A DNA stretch of 64,000 bases, from NCBI GenBank assembly GCA_947561585.1, contig CANNZV010000430.1:62001-126000 (forward strand), in the 5' to 3' direction. The notes under the pieces are model-generated. The model was given only the letters and a program-made list of their open reading frames with translations, did not search any database and was not told the origin of the DNA. A program made the translations under genes and the position numbers. The stretch comes from Caprella mutica. Lineage: Eukaryota; Arthropoda; Malacostraca; Amphipoda; Caprellidae. Shown in pieces: positions 27,201-35,480 of the stretch. The stretch's first letter is position 1. Each line of letters opens with the position of its first letter.

Positions 27201-30200
27201 TATTTAACACAGTATACCTATTTAACACAGTGTACCTATTTAACACAGTGTACCTATTTAACACAGTGTACCTATTTAACACAGTATACCTATTTAACAC
27301 AGTGTACCTATTTAACACAGTGTACCTATTTAACACAGTGTCCCTATTTAACACAGTATACCTATTTAACACAGTGTACCTATTTAACACAGTGTCCCTA
27401 TTTAACACAGTGTACCTATTTAACACAGCGTACCTATTTAACACAGTGTACCTATTTAACACAGTGTACCTATTTAACACAGTGTCCCTATTTAACACAG
27501 TGTCCCTATTTAACACAGTGTCCCTATTTAACACAGTGTACCTATTTAACACAGTGTACCTATTTAACACAGTGTACCTATTTAACACAGTGTACCTATT
27601 TAACACAGTGTACCTATTTAACACAGTGTACCTATTTAACACAGTGTACCTATTTAACACAGTGTCCCTATTTAACACAGTGTACCTATTTAACACAGTG
27701 TCCCTATTTAACACAGTGTCCCTATTTAACACAGTGTCCCTATTTAACACAGTGTCCCTATTTAACACAGTGTACCTATTTAACACAGTGTCCCTATTTA
27801 ACACAGTGTCCCTATTTAACACAGTGTATCTATTATCACAGTGAACCCCAATGTCACCCCAGTGTCCCTATTTAGCAGTATGTTGCCTATTTATTTTGAT
27901 GTTTAAGGTCAGTGTGGCCTTATTAGATCTAAGGACACATCAGATACAATCGTAACGCCTTTAAAGGATCTAAACACTTTCAGTCTATAGGAATGGTTAT
28001 CGTGTAACCTCTTAGAGTTAAAGACACTTGATTGAAGTGGTACTGTCAAGACTTTGAAAAGTTACCCTGAATGCATGGTCATTGAAAGAAGTTACCCTAA
28101 ATTTATGGTCATTAATAAAAGTTACCCTAAATTTATGGTCATTAATAAAAGTTACCCTAAATTATTGATGGTCATTAATAAAAGTTACCCTAAATTTAGG
28201 TCATCAATAGAAGTTACCCTAAATTCTTTGGTATTAAGAAAAATCACAAAATTCATTGATGTACAGAAAATTTACCCCAAATTCTTTTGTATTAGAGAAA
28301 AGTTACCCCGAATTAACATAACCCAACTAAACCCCCTAAGTAAATAAGCGCCAAACTTACCCTGGATTTAATCAGAAACAAGAGGAATAATCTCAAGGAA
28401 ATAACTGAGTAGAACAAGGGATGGTCAAACAAGTTTCATTTCAGGACAGTGTTGTTGTGTGGCTGAGTTACTACACAGAGTACACATAAAATGCAAGCAA
28501 CAATACAGCTCACACAAAGAGCATTCACACAGCAAGTACACAGCACACAGGCTGTGTACGGCCTTATGATTTTAACAGCTTAAAAATACAGCTAATGTAT
28601 GGTAGGTTCTGAATTATCGGCTTGTATTTTATTTTCGATCAAAAAGAATAAAATATATTCATTATTAACTTTTATTTAACTAGGAATTATTAAATTTTAT
28701 ATTATATGGTTGGAATTAAAGAACCGTCCGATAATTAGGAAGTTACCATACAATAGCATTATGTTCTAACTAAAGGTTTTGATGATTAAATAATGTGTGT
28801 AAATTACACGAGTAATTATTCCAATTAAGTGCAATTAGGTAGGACATATGTTACTCTTTTTACCAACTCGTGTAGGAGCGGATGGAACTGTGTTTGCAGT
28901 GTAAACACCATGTGTGTTATTGATGTATTGACACATTTCCACTGCAAGTGTGTAATTTGATCATGTATGCAATAAAGCTACTCAGTTGATTGGAAAAATA
29001 AGTGGCTATGGTTGTAAATTACAGGAAACTGCAATATTCCAGCGCCTGACATTATGTAGCTCTGGCGGAGAAAATTATGGGGGCTATGCACTGTTGTAAA
29101 TTGAGAGAGCAATGCATGTAGCATACTAAAAGATGATGAGGAGTTTATAACTCCAAAAGGAAACTCACCCAGGATAACCAGTCGGGATCCACCGCAGGGG
29201 TTGAATTGCCCTGACTGACAACACTTTCGTTCCTGACTATTGTAACGAGGCGTCTGTTGCTCTTGAAATTATTCTCATCATCGCTGATGCTGAAGTTGCG
29301 TGACACCAGTCCCTTGGCCCGGCAGCTAACTCTGGGAGAACCCGTAGGACCAGGTTGGCTGTCGAATCCGTAAGGAGGGTTTGGGTTATTTGGGCTACGA
29401 GGGACAACAGTTCGGGGTGCAGGCACCATGCGGGGTGATGAGGGAGGTAAGCCAGGGATGGTGTGCAGTGGGGAAGTCTTTGTATGGTTGGGGGAGCGTT
29501 GAAGGCCCTGTATTCCCATTGCAGGCATGTTGGGGCGTCCAGAATTCACGTGGATTGGGGAGTTGTGGAGTAAACGTGAAGGGGGATGTACACGGTGTGT
29601 CAAATACTTACTCATATCTTCATCACACGTTGACTTTGGTCTGAGTAGAGCAGACTCGGGACGCGGGTTAGATGACACAACATTTCTATTATAAGCACCT
29701 GGCAATGAATTACTCTTGTTATGTTTGTACTGAGCCAGAAGATCTGAACAGATAGAATTTTTGCTGCTGTTGCTGCATAGTGTTGATTCTCGACTAAAGT
29801 CTCTACTGAGGCCAAATCTCCAGCTTCTAGACAGGTCACAGTTACTTCCGTCGCGTGACAGCTCCTCAGAGTCTGTATAGCATTGCGTGTCACTCGTCCC
29901 GTAATTCTCTCTGATTGAACCAAGAGCAACGTGTTGGGGTGATGACTGCTTGACATTGCCATTTGATTTCTTTGGCCGACTATTGCGCATTCTTCTAGTA
30001 ATGAGATCTTTATGCAAGGCCTGTTCATCACTTAAAATAACACCGTGTGTTGTAACAGGTCTGGAGAGTCTGTGATTTCTGGAATATTCTCGTCTGTTCC
30101 TCCGTTTCGGAGAAGAAACCAATCTGAAATTGGCGGCTCTGTCGTCATTCGAATCGTCTGAGGAGAAGCAATCCGACTCGAAACTGGAATAGTCATCATC

Positions 30201-32207
30201 AGCATCATCTGCGTAATCGTCATCGGACGTGCTAAAGTTTTTACGTCGGAATGGTCTGTTTTTCCTCAGAACGGGAGTGGATTGGTTGCTATCGGTGATA
30301 TTAGGGGCAGAGTTGGGTCTGTTGATGGGGGAATTGTGTTGCCAATTAGTGGTGAATACCTGACGATACCTGCTAGCAGGACAATTGCATTGGCCTCCTA
30401 CACAGGCACAAGAATAGTGAAAACTGTTGCGAGGTGAACTCTCAGCGGTGTAGAGGAGGTGTTGTCTGCGCCTCACTTGGCGACACAAAGAAGCATCCTC
30501 TCTCTCCTCACTCGATGGTCCGGTGTGAGGGCTACAAGAGAGAGAAGGAGGAGAGTGAGATCTTGTTACTCTCACTCTCTCAGGACTATTTGGATAAGAG
30601 AATAAGGCACGAGCCATACCCTTACATGCCTCCTTTATCTTTCCTTTCTTCGTCTCTTTTTGACCATAAAGCTTTCTCTCGCCATACATATCAGCGAGAT
30701 TTATTTTATCTTTAGCAGAATCTCTCCTCAATTTGAGTAGTTTGGCTGTCTTTTCTTTTAGCCATGCATTGCCGTTATCATTGCTCGAGTCAATGGGCTG
30801 GCGTGTGCTGGCCATTAATGCTCTCAAATTGTCTTCATTATGAAAAGAGTTTTGAGAAGGAACTACATCGATGCGAGCGTATTTTGTACAATTGAGCGAA
30901 GAAAATAGGTTTTTGCTTGATGGTTTCTTTATTACTGCAGTGTTTTTATTGGTGCGATTAGGTGACCATGCGCTATCTTCTAGAGATCTAGTTCTAAGGT
31001 ATACTTTGCTGTAATCAAACCTCTGCTCGCAGTTGAAATATTTAGCGTCGGCAGATCTGGAGATAGACTCATCATAAGTTTGTCCGAGCTGATTTTGGAG
31101 ACAGAGTTTTCTCAAGGGAGTATCTATCTGAGTTTGTAGAGACACCGGAGTGACAGCTGAGCGTAAGGGTGTGTTTGGTGTGCTGTTCGTTCTTAATACT
31201 TGACTGAAGTTAGCATTGGTGGCAGCGGTGGGATTGTGGATGGGGGAACAATGAGTGGATGGGGGGAGGGAACTGCTGTGTGGGGAGATTGACCGGTTGG
31301 CATTAACATCATTTACATTACAGTTAGCATTATGTGAGCCTGTAACATACTGAGTTATGCTTGCCGTGTATGAGGGAGGGGAAATAATGTTGTTACTTTT
31401 TCTCCTGTTGCTCTCATCGAAATTATGTGCAGCTAGAAAGTATTCATCGGTGCTCTGTTTGATAAAAAGAGGTGGACTGTTTACACTGGATAGCTCAGAA
31501 TGTTTCGGGGAATTATTTTGCTTCTCAATTCTCTGCCTCATTCTACGCGCTCTCTTATCCTGAAGATGAGCTAAAAAGGATGAGTTGGAGTTATTATCTT
31601 TGTCTTCAGATGCAGCACTAGATCCTAAACTCGTTAGGAAAGTCTTCCTCATCTCAGTTATTTTCTGCTTAGTCGCCTCGTAGTCTGATAGTTGAGAAAG
31701 GCTGAAACTGATCTCGTGGTGACAGTTGGCATTAGTTGAGTCCAGAGCTTCACCCGCAGGGGATTTTTCCGACTCAGCGGGCGTACACAATTGCGCTACA
31801 GACGAGGTTTCATTATTGGATATGTCACTGTGATTAGTGTTATTGGCATTATCCACAGTGAGGTGGTATTTAGCCACGTATGAATTAGTGTCATTTTCTT
31901 CCCTGCTATTCCTGCGAGAGTTCTCTGCATTACACTTCACCTGCATGTACGAACTTATTACATCATCACTAAAGTTATTATTGCAGTTCTTCCTTCTTAT
32001 CTCACACTCGTGTCTCTCCGAATCACTTTGGTAGTCCTTAGCTATCTCTAAATCCGGTGACTCCGCCAAACACCCGCTATCAGATCCGTCGGAACTAGAG
32101 GTCATGACATCGGATGACCCCCTGACTAGTGACGTCACACTTTTCTCCTGCGCAGGCGCAGAGACCAGATGATGAGTTTCTTCTTGCACTTTCATTATCG
32201 CGGTCAT
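12129..32207 (-). CDS. Dys: Dystrophin, short isoform (17 coding exons)
   Basis: Dystrophin is a cytoplasmic scaffold that binds dystroglycan through its WW/EF/ZZ module and syntrophin/dystrobrevin through its C-terminal region, linking membrane complexes to the cytoskeleton. Joining 17 minus-strand exons with GT-AG sites and matching phases gives 5,211 coding bases, 1,736 residues plus stop. Domain order: disordered N-terminus (1-1013), spectrin-like segment (about 1014-1120), WW (W1139 and W1161), EF-hand-like region (about 1165-1380), ZZ finger (1392-1436), coiled coil (about 1545-1661), short tail ending [13 protein letters not shown]. The actin-binding domain and most spectrin repeats of full-length dystrophin are absent, as in short isoforms from internal promoters. 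Size and layout resemble Drosophila Dp186; that comparison comes from family knowledge, not an alignment. Full-length isoforms would need exons beyond the window that splice past exon 1 into exon 2. Exons 2-16 lie within 9 kb, while introns 1 and 16 are about 4 kb each and full of repeats. Confidence 0.95.
12400..12490 (+). repeat. Diverged copy of the 2.3-2.5 kb dispersed repeat
   Basis: It contains ACAAGGGACTTTGTAGAAGCAG and GTTCATGGAG, which match the inverse of 2455-2520. It lies beyond the acceptor of exon 17, inside intron 16. Confidence 0.45.
12712..12760 (-). repeat. Single copy of the 45-bp satellite unit in intron 16
   Basis: ATTGGTGGTTGTTTTAACCC and CACTGTGCACTTT are the inverse of the unit repeated at 41.0 and 55.7 kb. 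Confidence 0.8.
12943..13206. mobile_element. MITE with long inverted arms
   Basis: Arms of about 95 bp (starting GGCTGTACACACGTAG / GGCCGTACACACGTAG) pair almost perfectly. The loop holds GGTATCCATGATAC and GGTATCATGGGTACC. It lies in dystrophin intron 16. Confidence 0.88.
13557..13757. repeat. 21-bp near-palindromic tandem array
   Basis: Units are CATGGTATACATTATATACCA with minor variation, about 9-10 copies. Each unit is almost its own reverse complement, so several frames on both strands stay open (YHMVYII-type repeats); these are not genes. In intron 16. Confidence 0.92.
13940..14257. mobile_element. MITE-like element
   Basis: The ends are TAAAGCCGTGTCCACAC and GTGTGGACGCAGCTTTA, inverted. 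About 318 bp, with no ORF. In intron 16. Confidence 0.7.
14258..15890. other. Intron 16 remainder; no gene seen
   Basis: 14640-14900 is A/T-rich with repeated (G)AAAATTTTGGTAGTTTG-like words. 14990-15130 is GC-richer (CCCACGTGGGGTACATTG, GGCGGTGGTGGGGGCC) but has no recognisable coding content on either strand. Confidence 0.35.
15898..16093. mobile_element. Hairpin MITE next to exon 16 donor
   Basis: Imperfect inverted arms of about 90 bp share AAGCTCTTCTTAAAATG, CATTTTTTTTTATCGCTGAA and the outer ACGC/GCGT ends. Both strands carry a similar 71-codon ORF simply because of the symmetry. It ends 18 bases from the exon 16 splice donor. Confidence 0.75.
16112..16217 (-). CDS. Dys: Dystrophin exon 16
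   Basis: The acceptor is TCTTATTTTCAG; the donor is CAAAG|GTGAGA, phase 1. [20 protein letters not shown] then [15 protein letters not shown] resembles the segment after the coiled coil in insect dystrophins. A 195-bp hairpin element sits only 18 bases beyond the donor. Confidence 0.9.
16868..17028 (-). CDS. Dys: Dystrophin exon 15 (coiled coil)
   Basis: It encodes [20 protein letters not shown] then [25 protein letters not shown], the most conserved coiled coil of dystrophins. The donor is CAG|GTGAGT, phase 0. The acceptor (CTCGGTAG) has a weak pyrimidine tract, but it is the first AG in range and fits phase 1. A 20-odd base copy of the exon end lies downstream in the intron at about 16688-16712. 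Confidence 0.92.
17286..17380 (-). CDS. Dys: Dystrophin exon 14 (coiled coil)
   Basis: The acceptor is TTAAATTCACAG; the donor is CCAAG|GTAATG, phase 1. The split codon gives Arg, then [20 protein letters not shown], a heptad-rich coiled coil corresponding to the dystrobrevin-binding region. Confidence 0.93.
17479..17628 (-). CDS. Dys: Dystrophin exon 13 (syntrophin-binding region)
   Basis: The acceptor is TTTTTTTTAG; the donor is TTCG|GTAAAT, phase 2. It encodes [20 protein letters not shown] and [14 protein letters not shown]. DEHxLIxxYCQSL is the conserved motif next to the syntrophin-binding site, and the end starts the coiled coil. Confidence 0.95.
17952..18085 (-). CDS. Dys: Dystrophin exon 12
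   Basis: The donor is GACAG|GTGGGG, phase 2. It encodes [20 protein letters not shown] then [20 protein letters not shown], the family's SPxxSPQH region followed by HxRLExYASRLAxVE. On the coding strand the acceptor tract is a pure C run of about 15 bases before AG, which is unusual and prone to slippage. Confidence 0.93.
18414..18533 (-). CDS. Dys: Dystrophin exon 11
   Basis: The acceptor is TTTTACCTTTTCAG; the donor is GAG|GTGAGT, phase 0, 40 codons (1442-1481). [20 protein letters not shown] followed by [12 protein letters not shown] matches the conserved stretch after the ZZ finger. Confidence 0.95.
18590..18655. repeat. Short 20-bp tandem repeat in intron 10
   Basis: Three to four copies of TATTACCGATCAATCCA. 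Small, without coding content. Confidence 0.8.
19076..19231 (-). CDS. Dys: Dystrophin exon 10 (ZZ zinc finger)
   Basis: The acceptor is TTTCTCGACCAG; the donor is GCG|GTGAGT, phase 0, 52 codons (1390-1441). Zinc ligands are visible: C1392/C1395, C1407/C1410, C1416/C1419, and histidines H1429, H1433 and H1436. [20 protein letters not shown] is the ZZ signature of dystrophin/dystrobrevin. Confidence 0.97.
19468..19566 (-). CDS. Dys: Dystrophin exon 9
   Basis: The acceptor is TTTTCCACCCCCAG; the donor is ATG|GTGAGT, phase 0, 33 codons (1357-1389). [20 protein letters not shown] then [13 protein letters not shown] is the helix before the ZZ finger, strongly conserved in dystrophins (W-x(3)-EPQS-VWL-VLHR-AA-E). 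Confidence 0.95.
19795..19880. repeat. Small TCTTCTATGGCCC repeat beside exon 8
   Basis: Four copies of (T)ATCTTCTATGG(G/C)CC(C)ACC. The same words make up the 34-bp array at 47.2-48.9 kb. Confidence 0.8.
19894..19998 (-). CDS. Dys: Dystrophin exon 8
   Basis: The acceptor is CCCCTCATAG, after an 8-base C run on the coding strand; the donor is GAG|GTGAGA, phase 0, 35 codons (1322-1356). [20 protein letters not shown] then [15 protein letters not shown] matches the family. A short TCTTCTATGGCC repeat lies 15-100 bases downstream in the intron. Confidence 0.92.
20355..20434 (-). CDS. Dys: Dystrophin exon 7
   Basis: The acceptor is CTCCACCCTCAG; the donor is CAG|GTAAAA. Length is 80 nt, phase 1 in and 0 out (to residue 1321). 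It reads [20 protein letters not shown] and ends LLLHDCVQ, the second EF-hand-like segment. Confidence 0.93.
20741..21028 (-). CDS. Dys: Dystrophin exon 6 (EF-hand-like region)
   Basis: The acceptor is CTTTTTTTCACAG; the donor is CGAT|GTGAGT, phase 1. It codes for about 96 residues (1199-1294), including [40 protein letters not shown] and [16 protein letters not shown]. These match the EF-hand-like cysteine-rich region that braces the WW domain for dystroglycan binding. Confidence 0.95.
21098..21130 (-). repeat. 45-bp satellite fragment in intron 5
   Basis: ACAACTATTGGTGGTTGTTT followed by TAACCC is the inverse of part of the unit at 41.0 kb. Confidence 0.75.
21180..21316 (-). CDS. Dys: Dystrophin exon 5 (second half of WW, start of EF region)
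   Basis: The acceptor is TTGTTTTTGACAG; the donor is GCAC|GTGAGT, phase 1. The split codon AA|C gives Asn, then [13 protein letters not shown] (W1161) completes the WW domain. [19 protein letters not shown] follows and is close to the dystrophin consensus at the start of the EF-hand-like region. Confidence 0.95.
21335..21600 (+). repeat. Dispersed repeat with nuclear-receptor-like sites, copy A
   Basis: Shares ATTTCAGGCAATTTGGTTGA and ATACTTTTTGAGTTA with copies at 45.0 (same orientation), 51.7 and 60.4 kb (inverted). It contains TGACCTTTGACC. It overlaps exon 5's upstream intron (intron 4). Confidence 0.85.
22104..22247. mobile_element. Palindromic MITE, AGGGTAAGTTACGAATTATCGG family, copy 1
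   Basis: Ends AGGGTTAATGCCGTATTATC and (inverted) AGGGTATGTTACGAGTTATC, with TTCCACATTTTCGATCATA inside the left arm. In dystrophin intron 4. Confidence 0.75.
22545..23066. repeat. Irregular TAGATATGATATC tandem array in intron 4
   Basis: Irregular units such as ACTAGATATGATATCTTAAC. The right end is a 56-bp tandem unit repeated three times that includes the 3' end of exon 4, with copies starting near 22950 and 23006 and the true exon end at 23062. Confidence 0.88.
22811..22853 (-). pseudogene. Duplicated 3' end of dystrophin exon 4 with splice donor
   Basis: 43 bases match the end of exon 4 and its donor. On the minus strand it reads [12 protein letters not shown] followed by AA|GTGAG. It differs from the true exon at three coding positions: two silent and one Thr-to-Met. 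A CAG just upstream (GTGGTACAG) could act as a weak acceptor. Most likely a by-product of array growth, but it could act as a decoy donor. Confidence 0.75.
23067..23179 (-). CDS. Dys: Dystrophin exon 4 (first half of WW domain)
   Basis: The acceptor is TTTTCGCAG; the donor is ATAAA|GTGAGA, phase 2. It encodes [16 protein letters not shown], then [18 protein letters not shown], matching the start of the dystrophin WW domain (W1139). Its 3' end abuts a TAGATAT tandem array that contains extra copies of this exon end (see findings). Confidence 0.93.
23223..23400. mobile_element. Palindromic MITE, copy 2
   Basis: Arms AGGTAAGTTACGAATTATCA / AGGTTAAGTCACGAATTATC, then CACATCTTCGGTCATATGAG in both. 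The loop contains GGTATCCATGATACC. In intron 3. Confidence 0.88.
23460..23780 (-). repeat. Dispersed repeat related to 10.24-10.51 kb
   Basis: Shared words (inverted relative to the other copy) are TTTGGTGTCC, CACGGGAATATATTGA and CCCGTTAT. No coding content. In intron 3. Confidence 0.6.
23967..24140 (-). CDS. Dys: Dystrophin exon 3 (spectrin-like helices)
   Basis: The acceptor is CTTGCCTTTCAG and the donor ACAG|GTGAGC; phase 0, 58 codons (1058-1115). The protein reads [20 protein letters not shown] then [21 protein letters not shown]. The RW-K-L pattern is a spectrin-repeat hallmark. Confidence 0.9.
25065..25196 (-). CDS. Dys: Dystrophin exon 2 (spectrin-like helix)
   Basis: The acceptor is TTTTTTCTCCTCAG and the donor ACT|GTGAGT; phase 0 in and out, 44 codons (residues 1014-1057). 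It begins [20 protein letters not shown] and includes LSAWGPVP, typical of a spectrin-repeat helix. This is the first exon expected to be shared with longer isoforms. Confidence 0.88.
25250..25500. repeat. 22-bp tandem array in intron 1
   Basis: About 11 copies of AATATTGGGGTAATGTTGTA plus two bases. It starts about 50 bases beyond the exon 2 acceptor. Confidence 0.92.
25758..26371. repeat. 31-bp tandem array in intron 1
   Basis: About 20 copies of ACCAATAAAGTAACGGTACC plus TCTCAGTGAGT. Early units carry CAGTGTGT, later ones CAGTGAGT. Confidence 0.95.
26377..26490. repeat. 20-bp tandem array in intron 1
   Basis: About five copies of GGGTACACAGTGAACCACAG. It directly follows the 31-bp array. 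Confidence 0.88.
27025..27890. repeat. 18-bp tandem array in intron 1
   Basis: About 44 clean copies (27052-27838) of CCTATTTAACACAGTGTA, plus diverged edges. Open on both strands for more than 260 codons because 18 is divisible by three; not a gene. Confidence 0.96.
28054..28325. repeat. 30-bp tandem array in intron 1
   Basis: About eight units of AAAGTTACCCTAAATTTATG plus GTCATTAAT, decaying rightwards. Confidence 0.88.
28598..28751. mobile_element. Palindromic MITE, copy 3
   Basis: Ends TGTATGGTAGGTTCTGAATT and, inverted, TTGTATGGTAACTTCCTAAT, both followed by ATCGG. In intron 1. The rest of 28350-29168 has no gene. Confidence 0.65.
29169..32207 (-). CDS. Dys: Dystrophin exon 1, isoform-specific first coding exon
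   Basis: The exon is a single open stretch of 1,013 codons beginning [13 protein letters not shown]. The reading frame opens after an in-frame TAG at 32231-32229, so the first ATG (32207, A at -3) is the likely start; a second ATG lies at 32195. The protein is rich in Ser, Asn, Arg and Pro and looks disordered. It has a cysteine cluster [10 protein letters not shown] (C600, C602, C607, C609), an acidic run near 662-692 and a proline-rich segment near 910-955. No known domain is visible. The donor is TGG|GTGAGT, phase 0, after DPDWLSW. Antisense ORFs of up to 93 codons across it are shadows. Confidence 0.88.
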
Positions 32208-32282
32208 AATAACAAACAATATCACAGACTAGGATACATCCCTATAAAAAATATTAACACTTTTCACACGGAATTCATAAAT
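32208..32282 (-). other. Probable 5' UTR part of dystrophin exon 1, with splice acceptor
   Basis: On the minus strand a strong acceptor, CTTTTTCCATTTTCAG, ends at 32283. A 5' UTR of 75 bases would then precede the start codon, which implies a non-coding exon farther upstream. Two tiny upstream ORFs (ATG at 32278 and ATG at 32240) lie in it. A weaker acceptor-like ATAG lies closer to the ATG. No TATA box or initiator is clear. Confidence 0.4.
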
Positions 32283-32312
32283 CTGAAAATGGAAAAAGTT
32301 AAGTTTTGAATC

Positions 32313-32600
32313 AGTGGACGGTTACACATTTTCGATCATCAAGAAGAAGTGAATAACATTTATTATTTAAAACTCGTTATTTCAATTGATGTACATGATA
32401 GATGCATAGGTAGCATGGATACCAATGATATCTGTAGGTATCATGAGTATCGATGATATATGTAGGTATCATGAGTATCGATGATATCTGTAGGTATCAT
32501 GGATACCGATGATATCTGTAGGTATCATATATACCAACAAAAATAACAATTAAAATAACGAGAATCATTGATACCAATAATTCGGAGCTCACTGTAGAGC
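32313..32600. repeat. 28-bp array of GGTATCATG...GATACC units upstream of dystrophin
   Basis: 32395-32535 has about five units of GATGATATCTGTAGGTATCA plus TGAGTATC. Flanks resemble the palindromic MITE family (ACGGTTACACATTTTCGATC at the left). It lies 40-390 bases upstream of the probable 5' end of exon 1. Confidence 0.8.
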
Positions 32601-32679
32601 TATAGATAATGATATGCATATTAATAAATAGAGCCTTGACATGTGTAATATGATTCTAATTGTTAAAGGGTGTGACTCT

Positions 32680-32790
32680 GACGCACTGTAACGTTAGATA
32701 ATGAGACTATAACGTTAGATAACGACATTATAACGTTAGATAGCGACACTATAACGTTAGATAGTAACACTATAACTATCATGTTAGAGA
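32680..32790. repeat. 21-bp tandem array
   Basis: About five copies of ACTATAACGTTAGATAGCGA with variants. Confidence 0.85.
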
Positions 32791-32911
32791 GGAGGCAATG
32801 ACTTATATTTTCACCACTCGGTGAGGGTACGGCTTGCAAAACATTGCATTGCGAGGACATAAATAGCGAGCTATTGGACAGCAAGTGAATGCCCAATGAG
32901 GGGAAATGTGA

Positions 32912-33755
32912 CCGGGACATTGAAGGGGAATGTGACCGGGACATTGGAGGGAATGTGACCGGGACATTGGAGGGAATGTGACCGGGACATTGAAGGGGAA
33001 TGTGACCGGGACATTGGAGGGAATGTGACCGGGACATTGGAGGGAATGTGACCGGGACATTGGAGGGAATGTGTCCGGGACATTGAAAGGGAATGTGACC
33101 GGGACTTTGAAAGGGAATGTGACCGGGACATTGGAGGGAATGTGACCAGGACATTGAAAGGGAATGTGACCGGGACATTGGAGGGAATGTGACCGGGACA
33201 TTGGAGGGAATGTGACCGGGACATTGGAGGGAATGTGACCGGGACTTTGAAAGGGAATGTGACCGGGACATTGGAGGGAATGTGACCGGGACTTTGAAAG
33301 GGAATGTGACCGGGACATTAAAAAGGAATGTGACCGGGACATTGGAGGGAATGTGACCGGGATATTGGAAGGGAATGTGACCGGGACATTGGAGGGAATG
33401 TGACCAGGACATTGAAAGGGAATGTGACCGGGACATTGAAAGGGAATGTGACCGGACATTGAAAGGGAATGTGACCGGGACATTGAAAGGGAATGTGACC
33501 GGGACATTGAAAGGGAATGTGACCGGGACATTGAAAGGGAATGTGACCATCACATTGAAAGGGAATGTGACCAGCACATTGAAAGGGAATGTGACCGGGA
33601 CATTGTAAGGGAATGTGACCGGGACATTGGAAGGGAATGTGACCGGGACATTGGAGGGAATGTGACCGGGACATTTAAAGGGAATGTGACGGGGACATTT
33701 AAAGGGAATGTGACCGGGACATTGAAAGAGAATGTGACCGGGACATTGCATTGGA
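32912..33755. repeat. 23/24-bp tandem array
   Basis: About 36 copies of GGGAATGTGACCGGGACATT plus GGA or GAAA. Mixed 23- and 24-bp units make several overlapping minus-strand ORFs of up to 367 codons; not genes. Confidence 0.95.
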
Positions 33756-34350
33756 AAATGGGACAAAGGGAATATTGAGTAAACTAGATTTTGGGCAGAA
33801 CAAGTTTAAGTTATGTATGGGTAGAAAATATAGGAAAAAAATAACAATCCTTGGATTAGCATAAAGGGTGAGTTCCGGGTTATAAGACGGTTCCATATTA
33901 TGATTACACCGTTCGATAACTATAGGAACTTATTTTATGAATAACAATACGAAAAAGCAATAGAAATATCCGGATACTGCAGTACGAATATTCTTATACG
34001 TTAGTACTACAATACCAAAGCGTGGAGAAATAAGAATAACACACTTAAGTGAGTAAAATGTTAGGGATAAGCAACACATTTGGGTGTGTTAGGCTAGCTA
34101 CCCGGTGCGTAAAGTGCACAAAGTTTAGACAGCATAAAGTGCATAAAGTTCGCACAGCTGGTACTGCACATGACAGTACACTGCGTAATGTTTTTAGAGT
34201 CTGAGCTAGACAGCAGCAGGCGCCTAGAAATCACTCTAATATTCTATTGCACATTAATTAAAAACTAAACTGGAAGTGGAGTCGAAGGACGAGTTACGGA
34301 GAGAAGAATTAGCATAGTGAACTGGGTGGGAAATTGGGGGTGAGGAGGGG
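33756..34350. other. No gene seen
   Basis: Contains a small palindromic MITE remnant at 33868-33930 (GGGTTATAAGACGGTTCCAT / inverted ATAACTATAGGAACTT). Otherwise unremarkable AT-rich DNA. Confidence 0.4.
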
Positions 34351-34355
34351 CTATT

Positions 34356-34637
34356 GTGAGGAGTTAACACGAGAGGAGTCACAGCAAGAGGAGTCACAGC
34401 AAGAGGAGTCACTACAAGAGGAGTCACAGTAAGAGGAGTCACTACAAGAGGAATCACAGCAAAAGGAATCACAACAAGAGGAATCACAGCAAGAGGAGTC
34501 ACAACAAGAGGAGTCACAGCAAGAGGAGTCACAGCAAGAAGAGTCATAGCAAGATGAGTTACAGCAAGAGGAGTCAAAGCAAGAGGAGTCATAGCAAGAG
34601 GAGTCATAGCAAGATGAGTCATAGCAAGAGGAGTCAA
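34356..34637. repeat. 15-bp tandem array
   Basis: About 18 copies of AGAGGAGTCACAGCA with variants (CTACA, ATAGCA). Confidence 0.93.
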
Positions 34638-34796
34638 TTGGTCAAGAAGAGCTAAGGAGGAATTAGTTAGTCAGGAGGAGCCAGTTGGTCATGAGGAGTG
34701 AGGAGTAGCTTCCTACTGTAGGTGAAAGTGTTACGCACTGAAGCGAAAAGAGACAAAAGAGATGACATTGGCACTGAACTAGAGTATAGGGGGCAT

Positions 34797-35108
34797 TTTA
34801 GTGGGCAATGGGGGATATTATCATGGGTAATGGGGGCATTATCATGGGCAATGTAGAGCATTCCATGGGTAATTGGGGGATATTATCATGGGTAATGGGG
34901 ACATTATAGTGGGTAATAGGGACATTATAGTGGGTAATGGGGACATTATCATGGGCAATGGGGGCATTATCATGGGCAATGTAGAGCATTTCATGGGTAA
35001 TTGGGGGATATTATCATGGGCAATGGGGGTATTTCAGTGGGCAATGGGGGTATTATCATGGGTAATGGGTGGCATTATCGTGGGCAATGGGTGGCATTAT
35101 GGTGGGCT
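34797..35108. repeat. About 20-bp tandem array
   Basis: Units such as ATTATCATGGGCAATGGGGG, about 15 copies with length variation. Confidence 0.9.
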
Positions 35109-35480
35109 AGACATACACACCACACAATGTGCTACAATATTAGACAATGTAAACAAAGACGTTAGTTACCATCATTTCTAAAGATACAAGTTACGGCAAC
35201 AGAAAAAGTACGAATGCAAATAACATAAATAATGGTAATGAACATTAGAAAATAAAACTGTCGTGAACAGGTGTTGAACTGATGCACTTTAGTGTCTTAA
35301 GTTGATGCACTTTAGCGTGTTAAAGTGATGCACTTCAGTGTGTTGAAACAAGCAATAACATATGCAGAGGATGGATACAAAACTGGTGATGAGATACGCC
35401 TATGATTCTTGTGCTTGTTTGCTAGGTATATTTTACTACATATTGCTGGTTCCCCTAGCCAGTACGTCCTAGTCATCACT
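35109..35480. other. No gene seen; short repeat
   Basis: 35275-35350 has three copies of a roughly 24-bp unit with TGATGCACTTTAGTGT. Confidence 0.45.

Noticed and set aside
29381..32034. Several 60-140 codon ORFs in other frames or antisense across dystrophin exon 1
   Set aside because: They are shadows of the long exon and have no features of their own.
32205..32225. Upstream GTG as start of dystrophin exon 1
   Set aside because: Non-ATG start is not needed; ATG at 32207 is the first in frame after the TAG at 32231-32229.
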